Below, piece after piece: positions 14,932-21,352 of a DNA stretch of 31,531 nt (position 1 is its first letter; every line of letters starts with the position of its first letter). This stretch comes from a virus: the IMG/VR virus record IMGVR_UViG_3300003702_000047, positions 1 to 31,531 of that record, one strand, 5' to 3'. The notes under the pieces were generated by a model. The model was given only the letters and a program-made list of their open reading frames with translations, searched no databases and had not been told where the DNA came from. Made by a program: the position numbers and the translations under genes.

Positions 14932-14976
14932 ACCATTCCCCAATTCTGCGGAGGTTGGGGAATGGTATATATTTTT
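14932..14976 (+). terminator. intrinsic terminator
   Basis: A perfect 12-bp stem (ACCATTCCCCAA / TTGGGGAATGGT) with an 11-nt loop is followed by ATATATTTTT. Confidence 0.9.
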
Positions 14977-14990
14977 AAGGGGAGAAGAGA

Positions 14991-15080
14991 ATGTTTCAAT
15001 CTTGGATGATGGTTACTAATATTTGTATCATGGCTGGTGTCTGGACAACTCTTGTATGTTTATTAACAGGAGTTATTTAA
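14991..15080 (+). CDS. membrane micropeptide (29 aa)
   Basis: AAGGGGAG lies 9-10 nt before the ATG. The peptide is almost entirely hydrophobic (MMVTNICIMAGVWTTLVCLLTGVI), so it is a single transmembrane helix. It is one of several such micropeptides here. Confidence 0.45.
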   Translation: MFQSWMMVTNICIMAGVWTTLVCLLTGVI

Positions 15081-15089
15081 AGGATTATA

Positions 15090-15272
15090 ATGCCTAGGAA
15101 GAAGAATATTAAATACAATACTACTCAGATGAACATCTGTACGTGTGGAGTAGAAGCACCAGGGAATACATTTACTTGGGCTGACCTAGGTGGACATATG
15201 GTATTACTATGTTGGGACTGTACAGATAAACTCCATAAGAAAACTCTAGCGGATGAGAAGAAAAATGACTAA
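15090..15272 (+). CDS. zinc-binding protein (60 aa)
   Basis: AAGGA precedes the ATG. The motif CTCG at residues 17-20 and CWDC about 22 residues later form a zinc ribbon with a basic N-terminus (PRKKNIKYN) and a charged tail. Its role is unknown. Confidence 0.6.
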   Translation: MPRKKNIKYNTTQMNICTCGVEAPGNTFTWADLGGHMVLLCWDCTDKLHKKTLADEKKND

Positions 15273-15477
15273 GGTAGAAATGCTGGATACAATAGATAGT
15301 TTAATCTGTTGCCTTAGGGGGGCTGATAATGATATAGAAAACCTCATTGATAGTCAGCTAGAATGGAAGGATGTATCAGACTTAAAAGAATTCTACTACA
15401 ATACAATGGAGAAGTTTTACCAAGACCATCCTCAGGACTTTAAGGACGATTACTATCGGGAATTTGTAGATGAGTAA
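15265..15477 (+). CDS. small acidic helical protein (family A, copy 1)
   Basis: ATG 15265 overlaps the previous stop. The segment IENLIDSQLEWKDVSDLKEFYYNTMEKFYQDHPQDFKDDY is shared in pattern with the proteins at 18100 and 18958 (L(I/V)-x-L, then L-x-(E/D)F(Y/F), M-x-x-F/HY). These look like paralogues within the phage. The function of the family is unknown. An alternative start ATG 15253 exists. Confidence 0.6.
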   Translation: MTKVEMLDTIDSLICCLRGADNDIENLIDSQLEWKDVSDLKEFYYNTMEKFYQDHPQDFKDDYYREFVDE

Positions 15478-15619
15478 GTATAGCAATAGAAAATACAAAT
15501 GCAACGGAGATAGATTCGATACTCCATACCCAATAGTTTTCCTAATCGTTCTACCCTCTCTAGCGGTTGGAGTATTCTTGGGATATATGCTATGCTTAGG
15601 ATTATCTCATGTGGGCTAA
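15470..15619 (+). CDS. small membrane protein (49 aa)
   Basis: ATG overlaps the previous stop. A basic N-terminus (MSKYSNRKYK) is followed by a hydrophobic helix (YPIVFLIVLPSLAVGVFLGYMLCLGL). Type II orientation is likely. Function is unknown. Confidence 0.5.
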   Translation: MSKYSNRKYKCNGDRFDTPYPIVFLIVLPSLAVGVFLGYMLCLGLSHVG

Positions 15620-15643
15620 AGAAGAAATCAAAGGTAATGGCTA

Positions 15644-16420
15644 ATGAAATATAACTTCACCATACAGGAACTAAATCCTTATGATGCTGTAGAGTTTATA
15701 CAAGCTAGGCATTATTCTAAAGTGATGCCAAGGTTGACAAAGCATTACTTGGGGATTTATAATGAGGAAGATTTGGCTGGAGTCCTTACGTTAGGGTGGG
15801 GAACACAACCGTATAATACAATACATAAGTTGTTCCCTACCTTAGCGAGTAAGGATTATTATGAGATAGGTAAGATGTGTATGGATGAATCTTATCCTAG
15901 GAACTCAGAGACACAGATGCTTTCCCAAGTGTGCAAATGGATAAAGCATAACCTACCAGAGAAGCAGTTCTTATTTACATGGGCAGACGGAATCGTTGGG
16001 AAGGTAGGATATGTCTACCAAGCATTTAACTTCTTGTACGGAGGATACATCTGGACAGATATATACATAGGCCCAGATGGAGAGAAGATACACCCACGTT
16101 CAACTCGACAGCTTCTGAGGGAGAATGAGGAATGGGAAGGAATAGAGAAGTTGTTTTGGTTAACCCATTCCTTTACAGAACACAAAGGAATTGTACGGGT
16201 AAAGGGAAAACAATTTAGATATATAATGCCCCTTAATAAGAATGCAGGGAAGCTACTAAAGGAATCAACTGTTACATGGAATAGGGAATACCCCAAAGAA
16301 GATTGTTTAAAGTGGAAAGTACGTACAGGTTATAAGAAGTACGAGGAGCTACAGGGAATGCCATCCTTTGATTTAAGTATCGTGAATGTTAATACGAATA
16401 ATGTGGAGGCTATGAGATGA
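15644..16420 (+). CDS. Mom-like adenine-modification acyltransferase
   Basis: The protein matches the Mom-type GNAT-like family of phage DNA-modification proteins: ARHYSKVMPRLTKHYLGIY near the N-terminus, AGVLTLGWGTQP, then EIGKMCMDESYPRNSETQMLSQVCKWIK, then FTWADGIVGKVGYVYQAFNFLYGG, and HPRSTRQL. In phage Mu, Mom converts adenine in DNA to a carbamoylmethyl form and shields DNA from many restriction enzymes. The length of 258 aa is normal. Together with the Nmad1-like gene it suggests that this phage modifies its DNA, although the exact base product cannot be read from the sequence. Confidence 0.8.
   Translation: MKYNFTIQELNPYDAVEFIQARHYSKVMPRLTKHYLGIYNEEDLAGVLTLGWGTQPYNTIHKLFPTLASKDYYEIGKMCMDESYPRNSETQMLSQVCKWIKHNLPEKQFLFTWADGIVGKVGYVYQAFNFLYGGYIWTDIYIGPDGEKIHPRSTRQLLRENEEWEGIEKLFWLTHSFTEHKGIVRVKGKQFRYIMPLNKNAGKLLKESTVTWNREYPKEDCLKWKVRTGYKKYEELQGMPSFDLSIVNVNTNNVEAMR
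15734..15763 (+). promoter_or_regulatory. consensus-like promoter inside the Mom-like gene
   Basis: TTGACA (15734-15739), 18 bp, perfect TATAAT (15758-15763). It lies 90 bp inside the gene. It could make a shorter or independently timed transcript, or be a by-product of the encoded residues. Confidence 0.35.
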
Positions 16421-16584
16421 TGTGTCCAGTTATGTGGGTATGGAATAAACTCTTGTGTACAGTAGGTGACCATCCTTGCGCTATAGTTATACCTATAGAA
16501 TATACCAGTTTCTTTTCCGGTGGTGTTCAGACGATTGACGTAGCCCACTGTTGCAGATGTAATAAAATGTTGGTGAAGATGTAG
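16417..16584 (+). CDS. small Cys-rich protein (55 aa)
   Basis: GGAGG lies 7 nt before ATG 16417, which overlaps the Mom-like stop. Cys residues at 3, 14, 21 and a CCRC cluster at 45-48 suggest metal binding. It is coupled to the Mom-like gene, so it could be an accessory protein; this is inference. Confidence 0.5.
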   Translation: MMCPVMWVWNKLLCTVGDHPCAIVIPIEYTSFFSGGVQTIDVAHCCRCNKMLVKM

Positions 16585-16677
16585 GTGGAGATATTCATTT
16601 GGTGGCCCTTTATACTCTGGAGTATGATTCTAACGACAGTCATTCTCGTAGTAGCGAAAAAGTGGGGGCGAAGGTGA
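16585..16677 (+). CDS. membrane micropeptide (30 aa)
   Basis: A GTG start follows the previous TAG directly. The peptide is one hydrophobic helix (FIWWPFILWSMILTTVILVV) with a basic end (AKKWGRR). The ribosome binding site is weak. Confidence 0.3.
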   Translation: MEIFIWWPFILWSMILTTVILVVAKKWGRR

Positions 16678-16744
16678 AGTCTACATCAGGGAACGAAGTC
16701 TCATTCAGTCGGATTGGGATGACCCTACTGACTGGGTAAACGGA

Positions 16745-16873
16745 ATGTCCTTAGCTTTAGCTTTTCAGTTGCGGGAACACTTACCAGATAATAATGCAGA
16801 AGCTAGGTTCCGCATACAAGTCGCTATGTTTTTAATCGAATTAATTGGGAGGATTGAATGGAATGAGAAGTGA
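16745..16873 (+). CDS. hypothetical protein, start codon unclear
   Basis: The frame is open from 16655 and reads like a real protein (WDDPTDWVNGMSLALAFQLREHLPDNN, then FRIQVAMFLIELIGRIEW), but the only ATG, GTG or TTG is ATG 16745, without a clear ribosome binding site. A non-ATG start near 16687-16705 or a frameshift from the preceding frame is possible. Confidence 0.4.
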   Translation: MSLALAFQLREHLPDNNAEARFRIQVAMFLIELIGRIEWNEK

Positions 16874-17186
16874 TGAAGGAATACAGTTACATCTATTTGA
16901 AATGGATCAATATGGGGATAATATAGATGGAGACCATATAATATTTGAACCTAAAACTAAAACCCATATAGAATTTACTTCCATACCCTTTCATGGGAAT
17001 ACCGATATTAAATATTGTATAACAGAAGTGGGGGGATATGGAGGAATGAAAAGTAGTAAATGGTTAGTGTTTAAGTTACAAGATAAGGCACCTTCAGAAC
17101 CAGAAATCTTTGGTTCAATACCTGAAACTGTAGCTTATATCGAAACTCTTACAGGGAAAAGTGTAAAGTTTAGAGGAGGGGGTTGA
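16863..17186 (+). CDS. hypothetical protein (107 aa)
   Basis: ATG 16863 is chosen with GGGAGG 10 nt upstream; the frame extends to TTG 16845. The protein is soluble with Gly-rich turns (EVGGYGGMKSSKWLVFKL) and ends RGGG. Its TGA stop is the TGA of the TTGACA -35 box of the noncoding-RNA promoter, so the gene end and promoter are fused. Confidence 0.55.
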   Translation: MRSDEGIQLHLFEMDQYGDNIDGDHIIFEPKTKTHIEFTSIPFHGNTDIKYCITEVGGYGGMKSSKWLVFKLQDKAPSEPEIFGSIPETVAYIETLTGKSVKFRGGG

Positions 17187-17211
17187 CAAGATTTTGCGAC
17201 TGTGATAAGAT
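17183..17211 (+). promoter_or_regulatory. promoter of the large noncoding RNA
   Basis: GGGTTGACAAG (-35 at 17183-17188), 17 bp, TAAGAT (17206-17211) preceded by TGA (extended -10). It belongs to the GGGTTGACAAGAATT family. Predicted start is about 17218. Confidence 0.75.
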
Positions 17212-17506
17212 GATGGAAGTCGAAACTGAAGGCGGTGCAGATATGTAGTGCCAACAGTGGTAGACTAAAAGGTGATGGACAAGATACAGTCGTGATGGCA
17301 TCGGTTTACCGGACAGTCATCAATACGTTATGTGATAGAATTCTTGCCATGTAGCTAATATCTGAAAGCTATAAAAACCCTAGGGAGAGAGTGGGTAGGT
17401 GTCCACAATCAATTCAAACTTCCCTCCTGCTGTAGCCTGAAACCGCTTGCTGTACCAGCAACCGCTAGTGTGGGTCTCTAGAATTCTAGATACTAGAGAA
17501 CACTTA

Positions 17507-17552
17507 GGTCGTGGTCTGATGTATCACAAGGTCGTGGTCTGTTGTATCACAG
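17507..17552 (+). repeat. two tandem 23-nt units, each a hairpin
   Basis: Two abutting 23-nt units (17507-17529 and 17530-17552) begin GGTCGTGGTCTG and differ at only two positions. Each folds as GTGGT, a 7-nt loop, ATCAC. They lie inside the large noncoding RNA and could be paired protein-binding or dimerisation elements. Confidence 0.8.
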
Positions 17553-17597
17553 TGTACAAGTCCCTGTTTGAAGTAACGTACTACCCATTTCTCGTTT

Positions 17598-17737
17598 AAG
17601 ATTTCTCTTGTTCTCTTGGTAAGGCTAGTGGCTTATAACCATTAGTTGGTACGGAAAGTAATGAATCGTAAGAGGCTGTGTACACACTAAGTCCCACTAA
17701 CCGTAACTTTACCAGGAGAACAGGGGGAATCTTTTTT
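17598..17737 (+). terminator. 27-bp closing helix and U tract at the noncoding RNA 3' end
   Basis: Positions 17598-17624 pair with 17707-17733 without interruption (27 pairs, five of them G-U). The helix encloses an ~82-nt branched domain and ends in TTTTTT (17732-17737). This is far longer than a normal terminator stem but should still release the transcript. Confidence 0.7.
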
Positions 17738-17760
17738 ATTGTAAGGAGAATAGTAACGTT

Positions 17761-17868
17761 ATGAAATATATGTGTTGGCGATGTAGGATGATTTCTAATG
17801 TTGTTAAAGGGTTTTCAATTAAGAACGCCTGTAATGATTGTAAGAACCATCCAGACAATAAAGGATAG
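17761..17868 (+). CDS. zinc-ribbon miniprotein (35 aa)
   Basis: A 35-aa frame with CWRC (residues 5-8) and CNDC (24-27) starts just after the noncoding RNA. AAGGAG is upstream but with long spacing (~13 nt), so the start is not certain. Confidence 0.45.
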   Translation: MKYMCWRCRMISNVVKGFSIKNACNDCKNHPDNKG

Positions 17869-17873
17869 GTAGA

Positions 17874-18086
17874 ATGAGTTTTATAGTATTAGCACCAAAA
17901 TGTGAGCGTCATTGGGAACGTGCTTTATATAATGTAATGGGACAAATAAAGAATAGACCTTCTTTCTCTCTGCCTTTGTATGGGACAAGAGAAGAGGCAG
18001 AAAAAGAATATGTAGGTGTTGATATTTTTGAACTACCATTAACGGATGAAAATGAAAAACGTATCTTGGAACTAATGGGGAAGTAG
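17874..18086 (+). CDS. hypothetical protein (70 aa)
   Basis: A small soluble protein (MSFIVLAPKCERHWERALYN) with C-terminal FELPLTDENEKRILELMG. No family is recognised. The ribosome binding site is weak (TAGGTAG). Confidence 0.55.
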   Translation: MSFIVLAPKCERHWERALYNVMGQIKNRPSFSLPLYGTREEAEKEYVGVDIFELPLTDENEKRILELMGK

Positions 18087-18099
18087 AGGAGAGTAAATA

Positions 18100-18405
18100 A
18101 TGGGAGTACCGTATTCACATATCAATCCAGAAGAAGCCAAGGCCAATTCTTTAGAATATGTTAGGTTGAGATATAATCAACAGTGGGAAAGTAAAGCCGA
18201 TATACCATATGCTGATTCTATATACAAGATGATTGATAATGTTATAGAACATCAGTTAGATAAGATGGCAGACATGGAGTTGGAAGATTTCTATAGACAA
18301 CAGATGGCTAAACACTATGAGGATAAGCGTAATGCTGTAGAGTTTAATCATGCTTGGATGGATTATAAAGACTGTGAATGTACCAGTGGGGGGAATCATA
18401 TTTAA
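18100..18405 (+). CDS. helical protein (family A, copy 2)
   Basis: GAGGAGAG precedes the ATG. The segment IDNVIEHQLDKMADMELEDFYRQQMAKHYED matches the pattern of the proteins at 15265 and 18958, suggesting paralogues. The N-terminal ~45 residues are specific to this copy. Function is unknown. Confidence 0.6.
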   Translation: MGVPYSHINPEEAKANSLEYVRLRYNQQWESKADIPYADSIYKMIDNVIEHQLDKMADMELEDFYRQQMAKHYEDKRNAVEFNHAWMDYKDCECTSGGNHI

Positions 18406-18688
18406 CGATAGGTTTAACGACATAGCAGATACGATTAAAGACTTAGGCAAATCGTGTGACCAACTAGGGATACAGTATCTTACTAAACTATCTACCTTAG
18501 AAGTAACAGTCTCTCAACAGGCTATACAAATAAAGAAACTCAAAGAAGAATTGGAAGAACATACCTTAACTGATGATTCATTAATACTCCAATACACAGG
18601 AGGAACAAAAACTCCTGAACCACATCCTTATACCCATCCAATAAGAGAAGTACCAGCATCGGGCAAGGTAAAGGTAAAGAATGGTTAA
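18386..18688 (+). CDS. coiled-coil protein, start uncertain
   Basis: The frame (open from 18350) encodes a coiled coil (FNDIADTIKDLGKSCDQ, then LEVTVSQQAIQIKKLKEELEEH) and a Pro/Thr-rich basic tail. GTG 18386 or 18374 could start it, but the strong GGGGGGA at 18388-18394 points to an unusual start (ATC or ATA) at about 18395-18400. It may form an oligomer. Confidence 0.5.
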   Translation: MGGIIFNDRFNDIADTIKDLGKSCDQLGIQYLTKLSTLEVTVSQQAIQIKKLKEELEEHTLTDDSLILQYTGGTKTPEPHPYTHPIREVPASGKVKVKNG

Positions 18689-18968
18689 AGTTATTACAGT
18701 ATTAGTGATTGGTATTTTGGGGGGAGTCTGTATTTGGTTAGGCATTAATTCATTAGGCAATACCGAAACCATTGAAAGACAATGTATAACACAACAAGTA
18801 TATCTACTCCGTCCAGACGTTAGTATGATTATAGGAGAAGTGGTTATTTGTGGTAGGGATTGGGAGATTAGTAACGTGGTGGGGCCAGATGTAGAAACTT
18901 GGTATGGTAGAGTCCAGTTAAGAGAATGGAACCCGGAAGAATTTAAGGGAGATAACGATGATGATTGA
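18681..18968 (+). CDS. membrane-anchored protein (95 aa)
   Basis: Residues 3-23 are hydrophobic (KVITVLVIGILGGVCIWLGI). A small beta-rich domain with two Cys residues follows, then an acidic end (EEFKGDNDDD). The layout is a signal anchor with an exported domain. It overlaps its neighbours by a few bases. Confidence 0.55.
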   Translation: MVKVITVLVIGILGGVCIWLGINSLGNTETIERQCITQQVYLLRPDVSMIIGEVVICGRDWEISNVVGPDVETWYGRVQLREWNPEEFKGDNDDD

Positions 18969-19179
18969 TAAAGATAAGTTCGTAGAACTCACGGAAGCAG
19001 CGAAAGAAATGGAAGAACTAGTAGAGTGGGAACTAAGTAGTATGGACTATCCAGCCCTAGAGGATTTCTTTATTGGGACTATGACTGATTTCTATGTAGC
19101 GAATCCTAAAGCCTTTAAGGATATGCAGGCGTATAGAAATGAGTATATAGAGACTGAAATAGTATTGGAGAAGGAATAG
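18958..19179 (+). CDS. small acidic helical protein (family A, copy 3)
   Basis: AAGGGAG precedes the ATG. The pattern MEELVEWELSSMDYPALEDFFIGTMTDFYVANPKAFKDM is close to that of the 15265 protein (ENLIDSQLEWKDVSDLKEFYYNTMEKFYQDHPQDFKDD). It is probably a duplicated gene. Function is unknown. Confidence 0.6.
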   Translation: MMIDKDKFVELTEAAKEMEELVEWELSSMDYPALEDFFIGTMTDFYVANPKAFKDMQAYRNEYIETEIVLEKE

Positions 19180-19184
19180 AAGAT

Positions 19185-19406
19185 ATGAATAAGCCTTGGA
19201 ATATGGATAAAGTTCAAGAGGTACTAGACCAAGTAGAGGTAAACTGGGAAGCAGTTGCTACGGAATGGTGTAGTTGTGTAATGCGAAAAGATGGGTCATA
19301 TGATTTCCATATAGCACCTAATGAAACTTGCCCAGTATGTAAAGCTAGTATTGATAATGACCATTACCATTGTGGAGTCTGTAGTAAAGTCACACAAGTA
19401 GGATAA
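19185..19406 (+). CDS. zinc-finger protein (73 aa)
   Basis: A CSC pair, then CPVC, then HYHCGVCS near the C-terminus form a RING- or ribbon-like Cys/His arrangement. AAGGAATAGAAG precedes the ATG. The role is unknown. Confidence 0.6.
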   Translation: MNKPWNMDKVQEVLDQVEVNWEAVATEWCSCVMRKDGSYDFHIAPNETCPVCKASIDNDHYHCGVCSKVTQVG

Positions 19407-19409
19407 CGA

Positions 19410-19550
19410 GTGATAGTATTCCATTGTAAGGTAGTAGTTGCTGCGGAAATGCTAGAGATAATGAGTTTTAGTATGGGCTATATGGCTTGGTTAGTCTCTA
19501 GAGGATGGTTATCATTGGACACACTTTGTAGACCAGGAGCGTTGATATGA
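19410..19550 (+). CDS. hypothetical protein (46 aa)
   Basis: A GTG start has AGGA 7 nt upstream. It is a partly hydrophobic short protein (EIMSFSMGYMAWLVSRGW). It overlaps the next ATG. Modest support. Confidence 0.4.
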   Translation: MIVFHCKVVVAAEMLEIMSFSMGYMAWLVSRGWLSLDTLCRPGALI

Positions 19551-19708
19551 AAGCTGTACATGTGGAAGAGAGAGTTAGGTGTATTGGTTGCAATAAAGTA
19601 TATTGTAAGTACTGTGAAGATAGATGTCCTTCATGTGATGGAATACATATATCTTCCGCTAGACCCTCGTTTAATTATGCAAGAGAAAATCCAGCAAAGG
19701 TGAAATAA
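19547..19708 (+). CDS. Cys-rich zinc protein (53 aa)
   Basis: ATG overlaps the previous TGA. CIGC (12-15), CKYC (20-23) and CPSC (27-30) form three closely spaced pairs, a double zinc site. TAATG couples it to the next gene. Confidence 0.55.
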   Translation: MKAVHVEERVRCIGCNKVYCKYCEDRCPSCDGIHISSARPSFNYARENPAKVK

Positions 19709-19884
19709 TGCACGACTATGAGAAGGGCCACAACTGTCCCAAGTGTGGGAAGAATAGCCGTTGTCTAATAGAGGACGGTTTCTGTGAGAACGATGGGGAA
19801 TGTGACAACTGTATCAAGGAACGAGTCTACGATGATATGGATAGAGAATACTATGGAACGGAACCAGACTACGACTATGAATAA
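19708..19884 (+). CDS. Cys-rich zinc protein with acidic Tyr tail (58 aa)
   Basis: The start overlaps the preceding TAA. CPKC (10-13), C19, C26, C32 and C35 form zinc sites. The C-terminal third is acidic and tyrosine-rich (DDMDREYYGTEPDYDYE). No family is recognised. Confidence 0.55.
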   Translation: MHDYEKGHNCPKCGKNSRCLIEDGFCENDGECDNCIKERVYDDMDREYYGTEPDYDYE

Positions 19885-20152
19885 ATCTAAATATAGTAAA
19901 GATGTAGAAGTAGTTAGTAGGAACCATTCATGGGAAGAAGGTAATGTAGACCCAGTTACTCTACCTAAAGAAACTTACGGGATATGTAAAAAACCTAGGT
20001 GTCATAATGAGGGGGAATTGGGGAATGGGATATGTCAAGAATGTTGGGATAAAGGGTCAGAAGGTCAGAGTAGGATACGTAAGAGGGTCGATAAGAAAGA
20101 GTTAGACGTACCTATAATTATTATAAAAGATACTAATATCATTATATCCTAG
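19877..20152 (+). CDS. zinc-ribbon protein (91 aa)
   Basis: ATG 19877 overlaps the preceding stop; a longer frame from 19784 would overlap it heavily. The core is GICKKPRCHNEGELGNGICQECWDKG, a CxxxxC plus CxxC ribbon resembling the CxxPxC-GxxGxCxxC fingers of phage DNA-associated proteins. Basic segments follow. Confidence 0.55.
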   Translation: MNKSKYSKDVEVVSRNHSWEEGNVDPVTLPKETYGICKKPRCHNEGELGNGICQECWDKGSEGQSRIRKRVDKKELDVPIIIIKDTNIIIS

Positions 20153-20165
20153 ACTGAAAAGGGGG

Positions 20166-20194
20166 TTGACAAATTTCAAGCGAAGCCTCAAAAT
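20166..20194 (+). promoter_or_regulatory. early-family promoter
   Basis: GGGTTGACAAATTT (-35 at 20166-20171), 17 bp, CAAAAT (20189-20194), followed by GTCCTCAGCAAATTT and AGGAGG. It drives the DUF932-type gene. Confidence 0.65.
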
Positions 20195-20230
20195 GAAGTC
20201 CTCAGCAAATTTTAGTTAGGAGGCATACCA

Positions 20231-21286
20231 ATGCCAGCCAGTATATTCGGAGACAGGTTCTTAGGTAGAGAACCAGCATGGCACAGACTAGGAACGGTTA
20301 TGGATACCACTACCCTTTCGGCTACAGAAGCTATGAAGATAGCAGATATAGCTTTCCCTATAATTAAAGTTCCTACCCTAGCAGAAATGCCTGACGGTAC
20401 TTTGATTGAAACTAACCAGTGGGCTATAGTTAGGGAGCCAACCAGTGATGACCCTGAGCATAGGGTATTATCTACAGTGGGAAGTGAGTGGACAGCACTA
20501 CAAACATGGGAACTTGCTCAGATGTTAGACCCCATTACTAAAGAGTATCCAGTGGAAACGGTAGGGGCGTTGGGGCATGGAGAAAAAGTATTCTTTACCT
20601 TAGATGCTGGTGAAGGAGTGATAGCAGGAGAAGAACATCACCTATACTATTTGGTAACTGACCATAGGGATGGGTTGGGAGCCTTGCAGATTGCCTTCAC
20701 TCCTGTTAGGATAGTCTGTCAAAATACTTTAACTGTGGGTTTGAATACAGCTAAGGTACACGTTAGCCTACATCATAACAGAAGCATCAAGGCTGATACT
20801 CAGTGGTATATAAACATATTCCATAATATGTTAACTGCTAGAGATAGTGTAATCAACACTATGAATCAATTATCCTTAGTCAATATCTCTGACGAAGATG
20901 CCAGGAAAGTATTAGTGTCTGCATATCCAGATGCTCCCATGCCTCGTAGACTCAGATTAGCTAGTGACATTACTCCTGATGATGTGGGGAAAGAAGTCTG
21001 GATGCAACTGCTGAATGACAAAGCCTACTTTGCTACAGAATATGACAAAGCTAGGAACCGTGTAGAGGTTCGTAGAGAGGCAGCGTGGGAACGTTACGGA
21101 GTATTTAATGATAGCTTCCCTAGAGTAGCGGGAACTCCTTGGGCTATCTGGCAAGCTATTGTGGAGACTGAAGATTATCGTAAAGGGAAGAAGGATGGTT
21201 CTTCCGATAGGGCCGTTCTTTACGGTAATAGAGCAGAAGCTAAAGCTCGTAGTTTTACTACAGCACTAAATTTAGCTACTGCCTAA
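20231..21286 (+). CDS. DUF932 family phage/plasmid-like protein
   Basis: The 351-aa protein fits the DUF932 family (phage/plasmid-like TIGR03299 type). Features include an N-terminal FLGREPAWHRLGTVMD, a central WTALQTWELAQMLDPI, GHGEKVFFTLDAG, FTPVRIVCQNTLTVG (the conserved xRxVCxNTLxxA stretch), and a C-terminal helical region ending NRAEAKARSFTTALNLA. The family is widespread in phages and plasmids. Its molecular function is not established. It has its own promoter, AGGAGG site and strong terminator, so it is a monocistronic and probably abundant product. Confidence 0.8.
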   Translation: MPASIFGDRFLGREPAWHRLGTVMDTTTLSATEAMKIADIAFPIIKVPTLAEMPDGTLIETNQWAIVREPTSDDPEHRVLSTVGSEWTALQTWELAQMLDPITKEYPVETVGALGHGEKVFFTLDAGEGVIAGEEHHLYYLVTDHRDGLGALQIAFTPVRIVCQNTLTVGLNTAKVHVSLHHNRSIKADTQWYINIFHNMLTARDSVINTMNQLSLVNISDEDARKVLVSAYPDAPMPRRLRLASDITPDDVGKEVWMQLLNDKAYFATEYDKARNRVEVRREAAWERYGVFNDSFPRVAGTPWAIWQAIVETEDYRKGKKDGSSDRAVLYGNRAEAKARSFTTALNLATA

Positions 21287-21294
21287 ACTCTCTG

Positions 21295-21332
21295 AAGGTG
21301 GGTGGTTGTCTACTTCTTCCACCCACCTTTTT
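21295..21332 (+). terminator. intrinsic terminator
   Basis: GGTGGGTGG (21297-21305) pairs with CCACCCACC (21319-21327), extended by AA/TT, and TTTTT follows. Confidence 0.93.
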
Positions 21333-21352
21333 ATAAAGTAGAGGTAATACTA

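Larger units (their letters stand above)
17218..17738 (+). ncRNA. large structured noncoding RNA (~520 nt), unknown family
   Basis: No gene of useful length is found on either strand over ~570 bp in an otherwise gap-free region. The segment is bounded by a promoter (17183) and a U tract (17732-17737) and contains many perfect pairings. CAGATAT (17238-17244) pairs with ATATCTG (17358-17364), extended by TAG/CTA. TTGCTG/CAGCAA lies at 17447-17461. AGTGT and TCTCTAG (17467-17481) pair with CTAGAGA and ACACT (17493-17504). Two tandem hairpins lie at 17507-17552. A 27-bp helix joins 17598-17624 to 17707-17733. Inside it are the CTAGTGG/CCATTAG hairpin and TACGG/CCGTA. Size, phage location and ornate folding recall the ROOL and GOLLD class of large phage RNAs. 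Homology to them is not shown, and it may be a new class. Confidence 0.75.

Noticed and set aside
17250-17300. Group I intron-like R and S segments (GTAGACTAAAA and AAGATACAGTC)
   Set aside because: The distance between them is too short to hold P3 and P8, and no split gene surrounds the region.
17507-17552. CRISPR array from direct repeats
   Set aside because: Only two abutting units without spacers or Cas genes.
17625-17645. tRNA-Ile(UAU)-like anticodon arm (CTAGTGG, loop CTTATAA, CCATTAG)
   Set aside because: No matching D arm, T loop (TTCRA) or acceptor stem surrounds it. It is better explained as a hairpin inside the 27-bp-closed domain of the large RNA.
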